Source: Alphaproteobacteria bacterium
GTDB taxonomy: Bacteria; Pseudomonadota; Alphaproteobacteria; Micropepsales; Micropepsaceae
Assembly: GCA_947474645.1 (NCBI GenBank)
Contig: CANJJD010000016.1
Span: 1-51,613, forward strand
Length of the DNA: 51,613 nucleotides
Direction: 5' to 3'
In this document: piece after piece, positions 40,535 to 49,045 of the stretch
Layout of the letters: each line of letters begins with the position of its first letter
Position numbering within the stretch: the stretch's first letter is position 1
The notes under the pieces: model-generated
Databases searched by the model: none
Told to the model about the DNA's origin: nothing
What the model saw: the letters and a program-made list of their open reading frames with translations, nothing else
Program-made: the position numbers and the translations under genes

Positions 40535-41296
40535 ATGCGTCCGGTTCTGCTTGCTGCCGCCTTGTGCCTAGCTGTCACGGCTGTTCAGGCCGCCGAAATC
40601 CGCGTCATCAGCCCAGGCGTGATCTCCAATTCCGGCCTGCCCAAGGTCGCCGCCGCCTTTGAGACAAAGACCGGCGTGAAGGTGACCATCCAGGTGTCCG
40701 GCATGGGCACCATCATGAACGACATCCGCACCAAGGCGCCCGCCGCCGATGTGGTGATGCTGCCCATGGACCTGATGGGCACCATGATCCTGTCGGGCGC
40801 GGTCAATGATTTCACCCCGCTGGGCCGGGCCGAGATCGGGCTGTTCAAGAAGGCGGATGCGCCGCGCCCTGACATCACCACCGTGCCGGCGCTGATCGCG
40901 GTGCTGAAGGGTGCCTCGAGCGTGCTCTATTCCGATCCGGTGTCGGGCAGCATGCAGGCGGGCATGAGCGACCGCTTGCTGAAGCGCCCCGAATTTGCAG
41001 GCGTCAAAGGCGTGCCGGTCAAGGGCGATGCCGAGCCCGCGCTCAAGCGCGGCGAAGGCGATGCCAACGCCCTGGGCCTGGGCCTGATCCACGTGGCCCA
41101 CAATCCCACCAACACCGAGACCGGCAGCCCCTGGCTGGTGGGCGAGCTGCCCGCCGAACTGGGCATGCACATGGACATGGCGACGGGTGTTTCGACCCGG
41201 AGCCCCGACAAGACCAATGCCGCCGCCTTCATCCAGTTCGCCATCTCACCGCAGATGCGGAATGTCTGGAAGGCAAAGGGCATTGCCCGTTACTGA
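40535..41296 (+). CDS. Solo ModA-like periplasmic substrate-binding protein
   Basis: Type II periplasmic binding protein of the molybdate-binding (ModA) fold. The ATG at 40535 directly follows GGGGGAAG and gives 253 residues with a signal peptide (MRPVLLAAALCLAVTAVQA). It has the early serine loop VISPGVISNSGLPKVAAAFE, KAPAADVVMLPMD, and YSDPVSGSMQAGMSD in the second lobe. No ModB or ModC genes are near. The usual ModA oxyanion residues are only partly recognisable, so molybdate may not be the ligand. It follows the 634-residue protein by 84 bp. Confidence 0.85.
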   Translation: MRPVLLAAALCLAVTAVQAAEIRVISPGVISNSGLPKVAAAFETKTGVKVTIQVSGMGTIMNDIRTKAPAADVVMLPMDLMGTMILSGAVNDFTPLGRAEIGLFKKADAPRPDITTVPALIAVLKGASSVLYSDPVSGSMQAGMSDRLLKRPEFAGVKGVPVKGDAEPALKRGEGDANALGLGLIHVAHNPTNTETGSPWLVGELPAELGMHMDMATGVSTRSPDKTNAAAFIQFAISPQMRNVWKAKGIARY

Positions 41297-41320
41297 CGAA
41301 ACACCACAAGGGAACTAACC

Positions 41321-42406
41321 ATGAAATATCTTGCCACACTGCTCGCAGCTTCAATGCTGCTGTCCACCGTCGCTTCGGCCCAGACCTTCATCAAGCAGCA
41401 GCCCGAGCCGCCCGGCCCGGTACCGATCCCCGCCGCGCCGCAACTGCCCTATCACTTCGACACCCAGATCACGGGCGCCAATGGCGAGCAGTTCGGCAAT
41501 GTTTCGGCCATCGCGCTGCGCCCCAACGGCAACCTGCTGGTGTTCAACCGCAACCCCGCCATCATGATGGTGGAGTTTGATCCCACCGGCACCAAGCAGT
41601 TGCGCGTGTTCAATCCCAACATCGCCATGAACCCCCACGCCCTGCGGGTGGACCCGCACGGCAATATCTGGGTGTCCGACAGCTTCCTGAACGTGATCTA
41701 CAAGCTCAATCCCAATGGCGATGTCATCAAGATGTTCGGCGTGCGCGGCGAGAATGGCCCCTGGGACGACACCAAGTGGAACGGCATGTTCAACCAGCCG
41801 CTCGACATCACCTGGGACAAGGACGACAATTTCTATGTCGTGCAGAGCCATGGCGGCACCTCGCCGCCCGCCGACTGCACCTTCTGCGCCACCTATGACA
41901 TTCCCCAGGTGCGCAATTCCAAGCCGCGCGGCGTGTTCGTGCATCCCCCGGCCATTCCGGGCAGCGATCCGCGCGTCATGAAGTTCGACAAGGACGGCAA
42001 GTTCCTGGCCAGCGCCAGCCTGGCGCATCCCGATGGGTTACTGCCGGTGATCCACTCCGTCGTCGTCGCGCCCAATGGCGAAGTCTGGGTCGGCGACCGC
42101 GCCTCCACCAAGATCGTGGTCTATGACAAGGACCTCAAGCCGCAGCGCGAAATCCAGGTCGGCAACCTGACCTGCGGCTTCTATACCGACGCCACCGGCC
42201 AATTGTGGATGTCCACCGGCCGCCACGGCATGGTGCTGAAGATGGGCTGGGACGGCAAGGTGCAGGGCTGGTTCGGCAAGGCCGGCACGGTGCGCGACAG
42301 CCACGATGTCGGCGAAGGCCATTACATGGCGGTGTCCAAGGACCAGAAGATGATCTTCATGGCGGACTCGGTGCTCGCCAAGGTCCACAGGATCGTGCGC
42401 AACTAG
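41321..42406 (+). CDS. Exported NHL-repeat beta-propeller protein
   Basis: 361-residue periplasmic protein with a signal peptide (MKYLATLLAASMLLSTVASA) followed by NHL-type repeats, each with a PxGxxWV-like core: LRPNGNLLVFNR, VDPHGNIWVSDSFLNVIYKL, WDKDDNFYVVQSHGG, VAPNGEVWVGDRASTKIVVYD and ATGQLWMSTGRHGMVLKM. The fold is a six-bladed propeller like that of peptidyl-alpha-hydroxyglycine lyases, but I cannot confirm lyase residues. A pair C-TFC (CTFC) lies mid-protein. It follows the ModA-like gene by 24 bp and ends the exported-protein cluster before a terminator. Confidence 0.88.
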   Translation: MKYLATLLAASMLLSTVASAQTFIKQQPEPPGPVPIPAAPQLPYHFDTQITGANGEQFGNVSAIALRPNGNLLVFNRNPAIMMVEFDPTGTKQLRVFNPNIAMNPHALRVDPHGNIWVSDSFLNVIYKLNPNGDVIKMFGVRGENGPWDDTKWNGMFNQPLDITWDKDDNFYVVQSHGGTSPPADCTFCATYDIPQVRNSKPRGVFVHPPAIPGSDPRVMKFDKDGKFLASASLAHPDGLLPVIHSVVVAPNGEVWVGDRASTKIVVYDKDLKPQREIQVGNLTCGFYTDATGQLWMSTGRHGMVLKMGWDGKVQGWFGKAGTVRDSHDVGEGHYMAVSKDQKMIFMADSVLAKVHRIVRN

Positions 42407-42424
42407 GTCAGACAGCCTGAAATG

Positions 42425-42453
42425 AAAAAGGGCGGCTCCGGCCGCCCTTTTTT
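42425..42453. terminator. Bidirectional terminator between the NHL and helicase genes
   Basis: AAAAAGGGCGGC (42425-42436), loop TCCG, and GCCGCCCTTTTT (42441-42452) form a perfect 12 bp stem with T-runs on both strands. It ends the plus-strand NHL transcript and the convergent minus-strand helicase transcript. The helicase stop codon (42452-42454) touches it. Confidence 0.93.
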
Positions 42454-44416
42454 ATGCTTGCGGCTTGGGCCGCGGGTTCTTGCCCTTGTAGCCGCCGCCC
42501 GGCTTGCCGAACTTCTTGCCGCCGAATTTTTTCTTGTCGCCGAACTTCTTCTTGCCGTGAAAGTCCGGCTTGCGCGGCGGGGCGCCGCCCGGTGCGGCGT
42601 CGCTGCGCGGGGCGACTTCGCGCGGCTCACGCGGCTTTTCCTCACGCGGACGCGCCGTGGATTCGCCGCTCTGATCCAGGGCGGGCGAAATGCGCACCCC
42701 GCCCTTCTTGCGCTCGCTGACCAGGATGGTGAATTTGGGCGCCGCTTCCGGCGCCACCTGGAACAGGGTTTCCATCTCGAACACCCGGATGGCGCCGACG
42801 TCCTTCTTGGTCACTTCGCCCTGGCGGCAGATTTCCGGGAGCAGCCATTTGGGATCGGCGTTGCGCTCGCGCCCGACATTCAGGCGGAACCAGACACCGT
42901 TCTGCATCGCGCCGGGCGCGGCACCGCGTTCATGCGTCGGGGCATGTTGCGGACGCTCGCCGGTCTGGTGTGGACGGGGCCTTTCTTCACGGGGACCACG
43001 GTCTTCGCGCGGCCCTCTTTCTTCACGGGGCTTGTGTTCGCGCTTCTCGCGCGGACCTTCCTGGCGGGCCTTGTGGTCCTTGGGCGGGCGGCTGTCCCGC
43101 TGGAAGGGCTCATCCTCAATCTCTTCCGGCGCCGGCAGGCCGGCGCGGTACTGTTTCACAAACGCCGCCGCCAACTGGCGCACATCGTGCGACTTCAGCA
43201 GTTCATCGGCCATGGCCAGGTCATCTTCGCTGCCCGGCTCCACCAGCAGCGGGTTTTTCAGCAACCGCTCATGGTCCACCTTGCGGATATCGTCCGCCGA
43301 GGGCGCATTGCCCCAACTGGCGGTGACACGGGCGCGGTCCAGCATTTCCTCGGCGCGGCGGCGGCGTGACGGCGGCACCAGCAAGACACTGACACCCTTC
43401 TTGCCGGCGCGCCCCGTTCGGCCGCTGCGATGCTGCAGCACCTGGGCGTCGTTGGGCAGGTCGGCATGGATCACCAGACTAAGGCTGGGCAGGTCGATGC
43501 CGCGCGCCGCCACGTCGGTGGCGACACAGACTTTGGCGCGCCCGTCGCGCAGCGCCTGCAGCGCATGGTTGCGCTCGCTCTGGGACAGTTCGCCCGACAG
43601 CGCCACGCAGGAAAAGCCGCGTTCGGTGAGCTGGGCTTCCATGTGGCGCACCGCATTGCGGGTGTTGCAGAACACCAGCGCGCTGGGCGGATCCATGAAG
43701 CGCAGCAGATTGACCACGGCGCGCTCGATCTTGTTGCCGGCAATGCGGATGGCGCGATATTCGATATCGGCGTGACCCGCCGTGTCGCTGCGGGTGGCGA
43801 TGCGCAGCGCGTCCTTCTGGTAGTGCTGCGCCAGGGTGACGATGGCCTTGGGCAAGGTGGCCGAGAACATCAAGGTGCGGCGTTCCGCCGGCGTGGTTTC
43901 CAGGATGAATTGCAGGTCTTCGCGAAAGCCCATGTCGAGCATCTCGTCGGCTTCGTCCAGCACCGCCGCCTTCAGCGAAGAGACTTTCAGCGCGCGCCGC
44001 TCCAGGTGATCGCGCAAGCGCCCCGGCGTGCCGACCACGATATGGGCGCCGCGCGCCAGCTCGCGCCGCTCGGCGCCCGGGTCCATGCCGCCCACACAGG
44101 AAACAATGCGCGCGCCGGCGTAATGATAAAGCCAGCTCAATTCGCGCTGCACCTGCATCGCCAGTTCGCGCGTCGGCGCGATGATCAGCGCCAGCGGATC
44201 GCCCGCCGGGCCCATGGTCTCGGCGCCTTCCAGCAACGTCTCGGCCATGGCCAGGCCGAAGGCGATGGTCTTGCCAGAGCCGGTCTGGGCGGAAACCAGA
44301 AGATCGCGGCCTTCCGCTTCCTCGGCCACCACCGCCATCTGCACGGGCGTGGCGTCCTTATAGTCGCGCTCGCTGAGGGCGCGGGACAAAGCGGGATGGG
44401 TGGTGGGGAAGGTCAA
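42452..44416 (-). CDS. DEAD-box RNA helicase with DbpA-like C-terminal domain
   Basis: ATP-dependent RNA helicase, probably for ribosome assembly or mRNA decay. The 654-residue protein has motif I AQTGSGKT, Ia APTRELAMQ, II LDEADEML, III SATLP, and VI HRSGRTGRAGK. A hydrophilic linker (about 440-510) rich in repeated PREER/GPRED units follows, then a DbpA-type RNA-binding domain (about 520-590, VWFRLNVGRERNADPKWLLP) and a basic tail of FGDKKKFGGKKFGK type. That order matches DeaD/CsdA. The start appears to be TTG at 44416, with no ATG near the family N-terminus. Confidence 0.95.
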   Translation of the reverse strand: MTFPTTHPALSRALSERDYKDATPVQMAVVAEEAEGRDLLVSAQTGSGKTIAFGLAMAETLLEGAETMGPAGDPLALIIAPTRELAMQVQRELSWLYHYAGARIVSCVGGMDPGAERRELARGAHIVVGTPGRLRDHLERRALKVSSLKAAVLDEADEMLDMGFREDLQFILETTPAERRTLMFSATLPKAIVTLAQHYQKDALRIATRSDTAGHADIEYRAIRIAGNKIERAVVNLLRFMDPPSALVFCNTRNAVRHMEAQLTERGFSCVALSGELSQSERNHALQALRDGRAKVCVATDVAARGIDLPSLSLVIHADLPNDAQVLQHRSGRTGRAGKKGVSVLLVPPSRRRRAEEMLDRARVTASWGNAPSADDIRKVDHERLLKNPLLVEPGSEDDLAMADELLKSHDVRQLAAAFVKQYRAGLPAPEEIEDEPFQRDSRPPKDHKARQEGPREKREHKPREERGPREDRGPREERPRPHQTGERPQHAPTHERGAAPGAMQNGVWFRLNVGRERNADPKWLLPEICRQGEVTKKDVGAIRVFEMETLFQVAPEAAPKFTILVSERKKGGVRISPALDQSGESTARPREEKPREPREVAPRSDAAPGGAPPRKPDFHGKKKFGDKKKFGGKKFGKPGGGYKGKNPRPKPQA

Positions 44417-44427
44417 AGGGAACTTTC

Positions 44428-44448
44428 GAGGGGGATTTTCGCCCCCTC
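44428..44448. other. Hairpin in the leader of the DEAD-box helicase gene
   Basis: GAGGGGG (44428-44434) and CCCCCTC (44442-44448) pair perfectly over 7 bp around the loop ATTTTCG. It lies just 12-32 bp before the helicase start, so it would sit in the mRNA leader near the ribosome site. On the minus strand it has no T-run, so a classical terminator for the upstream small gene is unlikely. Confidence 0.5.
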
Positions 44449-44487
44449 TTTATCCCGAAACCCCGAAAAAGATAGGGAAACCCGAAA

Positions 44488-44811
44488 TTACAGCTTCATA
44501 CCGCCCATGCGCGCCATCATTTGCCGGTCCTTGTTGTCCTGCATCAGCAGGGTCAGGCCGGAAATGGTGGTAAAACCCAGCCCGCCGGGCATGCCGCTGT
44601 CGGGATCGGGCTCGATCTTGGCATAGCTCTCGCCGGCGACCTTTTCCCACTTGCCGGCCGGCTTCTTGATCTCGACCTGCGCCACGGTGGCTTTCAGAAC
44701 CAGCCGGACAATGGCGGGATGGGGCTTGGACGGCTTGGTCAGGCTGGGGGCGCCATCCACCATGCTCCAGCCATTGGCCAGCGCCCAGGCGGTGATTTCT
44801 TCCTTGGTCAT
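44488..44811 (-). CDS. Small conserved-looking protein of unknown function
   Basis: I do not recognise it. The ATG at 44811, after an AGGA, gives 107 residues, hydrophilic with no signal peptide. The first 25 residues (MTKEEITAWALANGWSMVDG) look like a small helical domain; the middle (AIVRLVLKATVAQVEIKKPA) is strand-like, followed by EKVAGESYAKIEPDPDSGMP and a Met-rich end (MMARMGGMKL). An in-frame ATG at 44877 lacks a ribosome site. It is transcribed toward the helicase, 71 bp away, and could share its transcript. Confidence 0.7.
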   Translation of the reverse strand: MTKEEITAWALANGWSMVDGAPSLTKPSKPHPAIVRLVLKATVAQVEIKKPAGKWEKVAGESYAKIEPDPDSGMPGGLGFTTISGLTLLMQDNKDRQMMARMGGMKL

Positions 44812-44948
44812 GGCGGGTTTTTTCCTGAATGGCCGGTGCGGAGTCTCGTTCAGACCGGGTTCATCGGCAAGGATCATTATCGCTGACAGCAACGCAAACC
44901 TGTGTTGCAGACGCGCCGAAGCCGACGCGCATTCGAAGGACGAAGACC

Positions 44949-45293
44949 ATGAAACGCCTCGTTTGTGCCACCCTTGCTGTTTCCCTGCTGGGCGCCACCG
45001 CCGCCAGCGCACAGTCCTATGGCCATGGCGGTTACAACCGCGGCTATAGCCACAGCCGCGGCAACGACAATACCGGCGCGCTGATCGGGTTGGGCATCGG
45101 CCTGTTCGCGCTGGGCGCCATTGTCGCCGCCTCGTCGCACAACAATGACCGCGACCGCTACAATGGCCGCGACCGTTATGCCGATGACAGCGTCTATCAG
45201 GGCAACTACGCCCCGAACGGCTACCAGAACGACTATCGCGGCAACTATCAGAACTATCGCCGCAACAGCAGCTACGACTTCCGCGGTCACTAG
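44949..45293 (+). CDS. Exported Gly/Tyr/Asn-rich small protein
   Basis: 114-residue protein of unknown function. A signal peptide (MKRLVCATLAVSLLGATAAS, cleaved before QSYG) is followed by a short Gly/Ser/Tyr/His-rich stretch, one hydrophobic glycine-rich segment (ALIGLGIGLFALGAIVAAS) and a polar tail full of Asp, Arg, Asn and Tyr (NNDRDRYNGRDRYADD, NYQNYRRNSSYDFRGH). This suggests an envelope-associated, partly disordered protein. AGGACG precedes the ATG. A terminator follows 20 bp after the stop. Confidence 0.8.
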   Translation: MKRLVCATLAVSLLGATAASAQSYGHGGYNRGYSHSRGNDNTGALIGLGIGLFALGAIVAASSHNNDRDRYNGRDRYADDSVYQGNYAPNGYQNDYRGNYQNYRRNSSYDFRGH

Positions 45294-45312
45294 GATCGCG
45301 TAAGAAATGCAG

Positions 45313-45343
45313 ACGGCCCCGGTTTCCCCGCCGGGGCCGTTTT
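45313..45343. terminator. Terminator between the Gly-rich gene and the flavoprotein gene
   Basis: ACGGCCCCGG (45313-45322) and CCGGGGCCGT (45331-45340) form a perfect 10 bp stem around an 8 nt loop, followed by TTTT (45340-45343) on the plus strand. It serves the plus-strand gene, and possibly also the convergent flavoprotein gene, which ends at 45349. Confidence 0.85.
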
Positions 45344-45348
45344 GCTGT

Positions 45349-46521
45349 TCAGACCGATTGGCCCGCGACCCAGCCCGACGACCAGGCCCATTGGAAATTG
45401 TAGCCGCCCAGCCAGCCGGTGACATCCACCACTTCGCCGATGAAATACAGGCCGGGGACTTTGCGCGCCTGCATCGTCTTGGAGTCCAGCGCATTGGTGT
45501 CCACCCCGCCCAGAGTGACTTCCGCGATCCGGTAACCTTCGGTGCCCGACGGGATGATGCGCCAGTCGCTGATCTGCACCGCCAGGGCTTTCAACTTTGC
45601 GTCTGAAAATCCACCCAGCGCGCCGTCATCCGTCTCGGTGAGCATTTTCGCCAGGCGGCGCGGCAACAGGGTGGCGAGAAAGGTGGAGGCGGCCTGCTTG
45701 CCATTGGCCTGGCGCGCCGCGCGCAGGGCTTCCAACGCATCGGCGCCGGGCAGCAGGTTGACAGTGATCTCCTTGCCTTCGCGCCAATAGGACGAGATTT
45801 GCAGAATGGCCGGACCGCTGAGGCCGCGATGGGTGAACAGCAAGGCTTCGTCGAATGCGGTCTTGCCGCAGGTGACGCGCGCCGGCGCCGCCACCCCGGC
45901 CAAGGGCTCCAGCCGCTCCAGCAACTCGCCATCGAAGGTCAGCGGCACCAAGGCGGGCCGCGTGTCGGTGATCGGTACGCCGAACTGCGCTGCCAGCCGG
46001 TAGCCGAAATCCGTCGCCCCCATCTTGGGAATGGACTTGCCGCCCGTGGCCACCACCAGCGCGCCGCATTCCAGCACGCTGCCGTCATCGGTCTGCAGGC
46101 TGAAGCCATCATCTGTCTTTTCGACATACTGCACCTTGGCCTTCAGCCGCAGATGGACACCGGCGCGGGTCATTTCCTCCAGCAGCATGTCCACGATCTG
46201 CCCTGCTGAACCGTCGCAGAACAATTGACCCAGTGTCTTTTCATGCCAGCCGATGCGGTGGCGCCGCACCAGCGCAATGAAATCCTGCTGGGTGTAGCGG
46301 CTGAGCGCCGAGATGCAGAAATGCGGATTGGCCGACAGGAACTGCGCCGGCGAGGCTGCCAGGTTGGTGAAGTTGCAGCGCCCGCCGCCGGAAATGCGGA
46401 TCTTCTCGCCGGGCGCTTTGCTGGATTCCAGCAACAGCACCTTTTTGCCACGCGCGCCCGCGGTCGCGGCGCACATCATGCCCGCCGCGCCCGCGCCGAT
46501 GACAACGACATCCCATTTCAT
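45349..46521 (-). CDS. BaiN/YhiN (HI0933) family FAD-dependent oxidoreductase
   Basis: Flavoprotein of the HI0933 family, whose substrate is unknown in most bacteria. The ATG at 46521 gives 390 residues; the long open frame upstream is the shadow of dctA. It shows the FAD dinucleotide fold DVVVIGAGAAGMMCAATAGA, LLLESSKAPGEKIRISGGGR followed by CNFTN, the ATGGKSIPKMGATDFGY motif, LFTHRGLSGPAILQISSYW, and the C-terminal FAD contact LYFIGEVVDVTGWLGGYNFQ. Length is normal. It is divergent from dctA with a 99 bp gap. Confidence 0.95.
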   Translation of the reverse strand: MKWDVVVIGAGAAGMMCAATAGARGKKVLLLESSKAPGEKIRISGGGRCNFTNLAASPAQFLSANPHFCISALSRYTQQDFIALVRRHRIGWHEKTLGQLFCDGSAGQIVDMLLEEMTRAGVHLRLKAKVQYVEKTDDGFSLQTDDGSVLECGALVVATGGKSIPKMGATDFGYRLAAQFGVPITDTRPALVPLTFDGELLERLEPLAGVAAPARVTCGKTAFDEALLFTHRGLSGPAILQISSYWREGKEITVNLLPGADALEALRAARQANGKQAASTFLATLLPRRLAKMLTETDDGALGGFSDAKLKALAVQISDWRIIPSGTEGYRIAEVTLGGVDTNALDSKTMQARKVPGLYFIGEVVDVTGWLGGYNFQWAWSSGWVAGQSV

Positions 46522-46532
46522 GAAAGGGTTAT

Positions 46533-46562
46533 GCCGGATAGTCACGGGCTTCGCTATCCGGC
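46533..46562. promoter_or_regulatory. Inverted repeat between the flavoprotein gene and dctA
   Basis: GCCGGATAG (46533-46541) and its exact complement CTATCCGGC (46554-46562) are separated by 12 bp, so their centres are 21 bp apart, two helical turns. Position in a divergent promoter region suggests a regulator binding site, for example for DctA control, but a stem-loop in either leader is also possible. Confidence 0.45.
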
Positions 46563-46620
46563 TATAGTGCCGCGCTGCCGACCGCGTGCATAAGCCGAAC
46601 ACATAATAGGAGAGCGCGAA

Positions 46621-47883
46621 ATGCGCCGCTTGCTGGGGACATTGTATATTCAGGTGCTGATCGGCATCGCGCTGGGTCTGGCGGTGGGCGCCCTGTGGCC
46701 GGAAACCGGCGCGGCCCTGAAGCCCCTGGGCGACGCCTTCATCAAGCTGATCAAGATGGTGATCGCCCCGGTGATCTTCTGCACCGTGGCGCTGGGCATC
46801 GCCCAGATGGGCGACATGAAGAAGTTCGGCCGCATCGGCGGCAAGGCCATCCTGTATTTCGAACTGGTCTCCACCTTCGCCCTGCTGATCGGGCTCATTG
46901 TGGGAGAAATCGTTCGACCGGGGGCTGGCTTCAACATCGATCCCGCCGCCCTCGATGAATCGGTCGCCAAGTCCTATGTCACCCGCGCCGCGGCGGACAA
47001 TGTCACCGACCATTTGATGAACATCATCCCCGACACCTTCTTCGGGGCCTTTACCGGCGGCGACCTGCTCCAGGTGCTTCTGGTCGCCATCCTGTTCGGC
47101 TATGCCTGCACCCGGATGGGCTCGGCCGGCGCCCAGGTCGCCGGCGTGCTGTCGCAGATCGTGAAAGTCTTCTTCGGCATCATCCACATGATCGTGCGGC
47201 TGGCGCCCATCGGCGCCTTCGGCGCCATGGCCTTCACCATCGGCCGTTACGGCCTGGCCTCGCTGATCCCGCTGGGCACCCTGGTGGCCTGCTTCTACGT
47301 CACCTGTTTTCTGTTCGTGGCGATCGTGCTGGGCGCCATCGCGCGCTTTGTCGGATTTTCGCTGTGGCGCTTCCTCTCCTATATCCGCGAGGAATTGCTG
47401 ATCACCCTGGGTTCGTCCTCGTCCGAGCCGGCCCTGCCCCGCATGATCGAGAAGCTGGAGAAGCTGGGCGCCTCACCCGGCGTGGTCGGCCTGGTCATTC
47501 CCACCGGCTACAGCTTCAACCTGGACGGCACCAACATCTATTTGACCCTGGCCATCCTGTTCCTGGCCCAGGCCACCAACACTGACCTGTCGCTGATGCA
47601 AATGGGCACTATCCTGGTGGTCGCCATGCTGACGTCCAAGGGCGCCAGCGGCGTTACCGGTGCGGGCTTTGTCACCTTGGCCGCCACCATCAGCGTGGTG
47701 CCGGGCATCCCGATGGTGGCGCTGGCCACCATCGTGGGCATCGACCGCTTCATGAGCGAGTGCCGCGCCATCACCAACATCATCGGCAATGGCGTCGCCA
47801 CCCTGGCCGTGGCCCGGTGGGAGCGTGAACTGGACATGAAGACGCTGCAGGCCGAACTGAAGCGCGGCCCGGTGGCGGCTTAA
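46621..47883 (+). CDS. dctA: C4-dicarboxylate / cation symporter DctA
   Basis: Inner membrane DAACS-family importer of succinate, fumarate and malate. The 420-residue protein starts [19 protein letters not shown], has about eight membrane helices, and the two re-entrant loop motifs: the serine-rich [18 protein letters not shown] and [20 protein letters not shown], with [17 protein letters not shown] in helix 7 and [20 protein letters not shown] near the end. An AGGAGA ribosome site precedes the ATG. Its stop overlaps that of the convergent hydrolase gene by 3 to 4 bp. Confidence 0.96.
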   Translation: MRRLLGTLYIQVLIGIALGLAVGALWPETGAALKPLGDAFIKLIKMVIAPVIFCTVALGIAQMGDMKKFGRIGGKAILYFELVSTFALLIGLIVGEIVRPGAGFNIDPAALDESVAKSYVTRAAADNVTDHLMNIIPDTFFGAFTGGDLLQVLLVAILFGYACTRMGSAGAQVAGVLSQIVKVFFGIIHMIVRLAPIGAFGAMAFTIGRYGLASLIPLGTLVACFYVTCFLFVAIVLGAIARFVGFSLWRFLSYIREELLITLGSSSSEPALPRMIEKLEKLGASPGVVGLVIPTGYSFNLDGTNIYLTLAILFLAQATNTDLSLMQMGTILVVAMLTSKGASGVTGAGFVTLAATISVVPGIPMVALATIVGIDRFMSECRAITNIIGNGVATLAVARWERELDMKTLQAELKRGPVAA

Positions 47884-48929
47884 GGCGTTGCGGGCGGCGG
47901 CGCTTTCACGAAAGCCGCCACATCCTGCGCCGCCAATGTCTCGACACCGGGCTTGTTGAAGAAGCCCAGGTCGCGCAGCCAATGGACAAAACGGTCCTGC
48001 CAGGTGCCCTCAGCCGTAAAGTCGCGATACTGCAACCCATTGCCGTGGAGGCCCCGGGCATAAATGTGCATTTCCACATTTGGGATGCCGGCATTCAGCA
48101 TAGCGTCAAAATATTCGGCCGCCCACACCGCATGGACCTTGTCCTGCCAACCGGCGCCCGCGATGAAGGACGGCGGCGCGTCCTTCGGGATAGGCGGCGT
48201 GCCGTTCTTGGCTGTCCAAACCGGCGTGAACAGCGACGGGCCGGGATAGATCGAGCCGACAAAGTCCGGACGCGAACTCACAGATCCCAGCGCATCGCCG
48301 CCATTCTTGGCGTTGAAGTCGGGATACTGGATGGCCGAGGCCATGGTCAGTTCGGCGCCCGCCGAAAAGCCCATCACCCCGATCTTGCGCGGATCAATTT
48401 TCCATTCGGCGGCATGGGCGCGCACCATGCGAATGGCCTGTTGCAGGTCATAGACGCCGTCGGTCTTGGGTTCATAGCCGTCGCTGCGCAGCCGGTTGCG
48501 CAGGATGATGGTGTTGATGCCGTACTGGAAGAAGAAGGGCACCGGATCGGCGCCCTCCAGTCCGATCACCAGGGTGGAGTGGCCGCCGCCCGGCGCCAGG
48601 ATGATGGCGGTGCCGGTGTTGTTGTTCGCCCCGGCCAGGTGCACTTCGATGGAGGGATTGTGGATGTTGACGATGCGCGACACCCGGCCCGGCACCGCCG
48701 CATCCATGGTGTATTTCTCGGCTTCCGCCACGCGCTTGGCGTTCAGGAACGGCGAGCCCGCCGGATACAGCGGCATCACGATGCCACCGGGCAGGATGGC
48801 CTGGGGCAGGTAGGGGCCTTTGGTGACGGGACCCGGTTTGGGAACCATCTGTGGCGCGGGTGTCGATTGCGCCAGTGCGGACGTGGCGACGGAAGCGGCC
48901 AACAGGCCGGTGATGATGAATTTGCGCAT
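47880..48929 (-). CDS. Exported alpha/beta hydrolase (esterase-like)
   Basis: Predicted periplasmic or secreted carboxylesterase. The ATG at 48929 gives 349 residues with a signal peptide ([20 protein letters not shown]). It has an oxyanion-loop-like [11 protein letters not shown], the nucleophile elbow [11 protein letters not shown] with Ser189, and ends with a likely histidine region ([17 protein letters not shown]). The pattern is close to acetyl-xylan or feruloyl esterase-like enzymes (BD-FAE group), but the substrate is unknown. It is divergent from the FMN enzyme genes and convergent with dctA. Confidence 0.88.
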   Translation of the reverse strand: MRKFIITGLLAASVATSALAQSTPAPQMVPKPGPVTKGPYLPQAILPGGIVMPLYPAGSPFLNAKRVAEAEKYTMDAAVPGRVSRIVNIHNPSIEVHLAGANNNTGTAIILAPGGGHSTLVIGLEGADPVPFFFQYGINTIILRNRLRSDGYEPKTDGVYDLQQAIRMVRAHAAEWKIDPRKIGVMGFSAGAELTMASAIQYPDFNAKNGGDALGSVSSRPDFVGSIYPGPSLFTPVWTAKNGTPPIPKDAPPSFIAGAGWQDKVHAVWAAEYFDAMLNAGIPNVEMHIYARGLHGNGLQYRDFTAEGTWQDRFVHWLRDLGFFNKPGVETLAAQDVAAFVKAPPPATP

Positions 48930-48984
48930 TTGGTTCCCCAACCTGTGTTCTTGTTGGCCGGAGCATGGAGCAGGATTTGAGGAT

Positions 48985-49014
48985 TTGAAAGGTCACGGTT
49001 TTGGCCTGTATAAT
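48985..49014 (+). promoter_or_regulatory. Candidate sigma-70 promoter for the FMN enzyme genes
   Basis: TTGAAA at 48985-48990 and a perfect TATAAT at 49009-49014 are separated by 18 bp. Transcription would start near 49021, about 25 nt before the first FMN gene. A perfect -10 hexamer is rare in this GC-rich window. Confidence 0.65.
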
Positions 49015-49045
49015 TGCGCCAAAGCTGCGGGAATTGGGGTCTTCG

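Noticed and set aside
46522..47187. N-terminal extension of the BaiN/YhiN-type flavoprotein
   Set aside because: The extension is antisense to dctA. The FAD motif starts right after the Met at 46521, as in the family.
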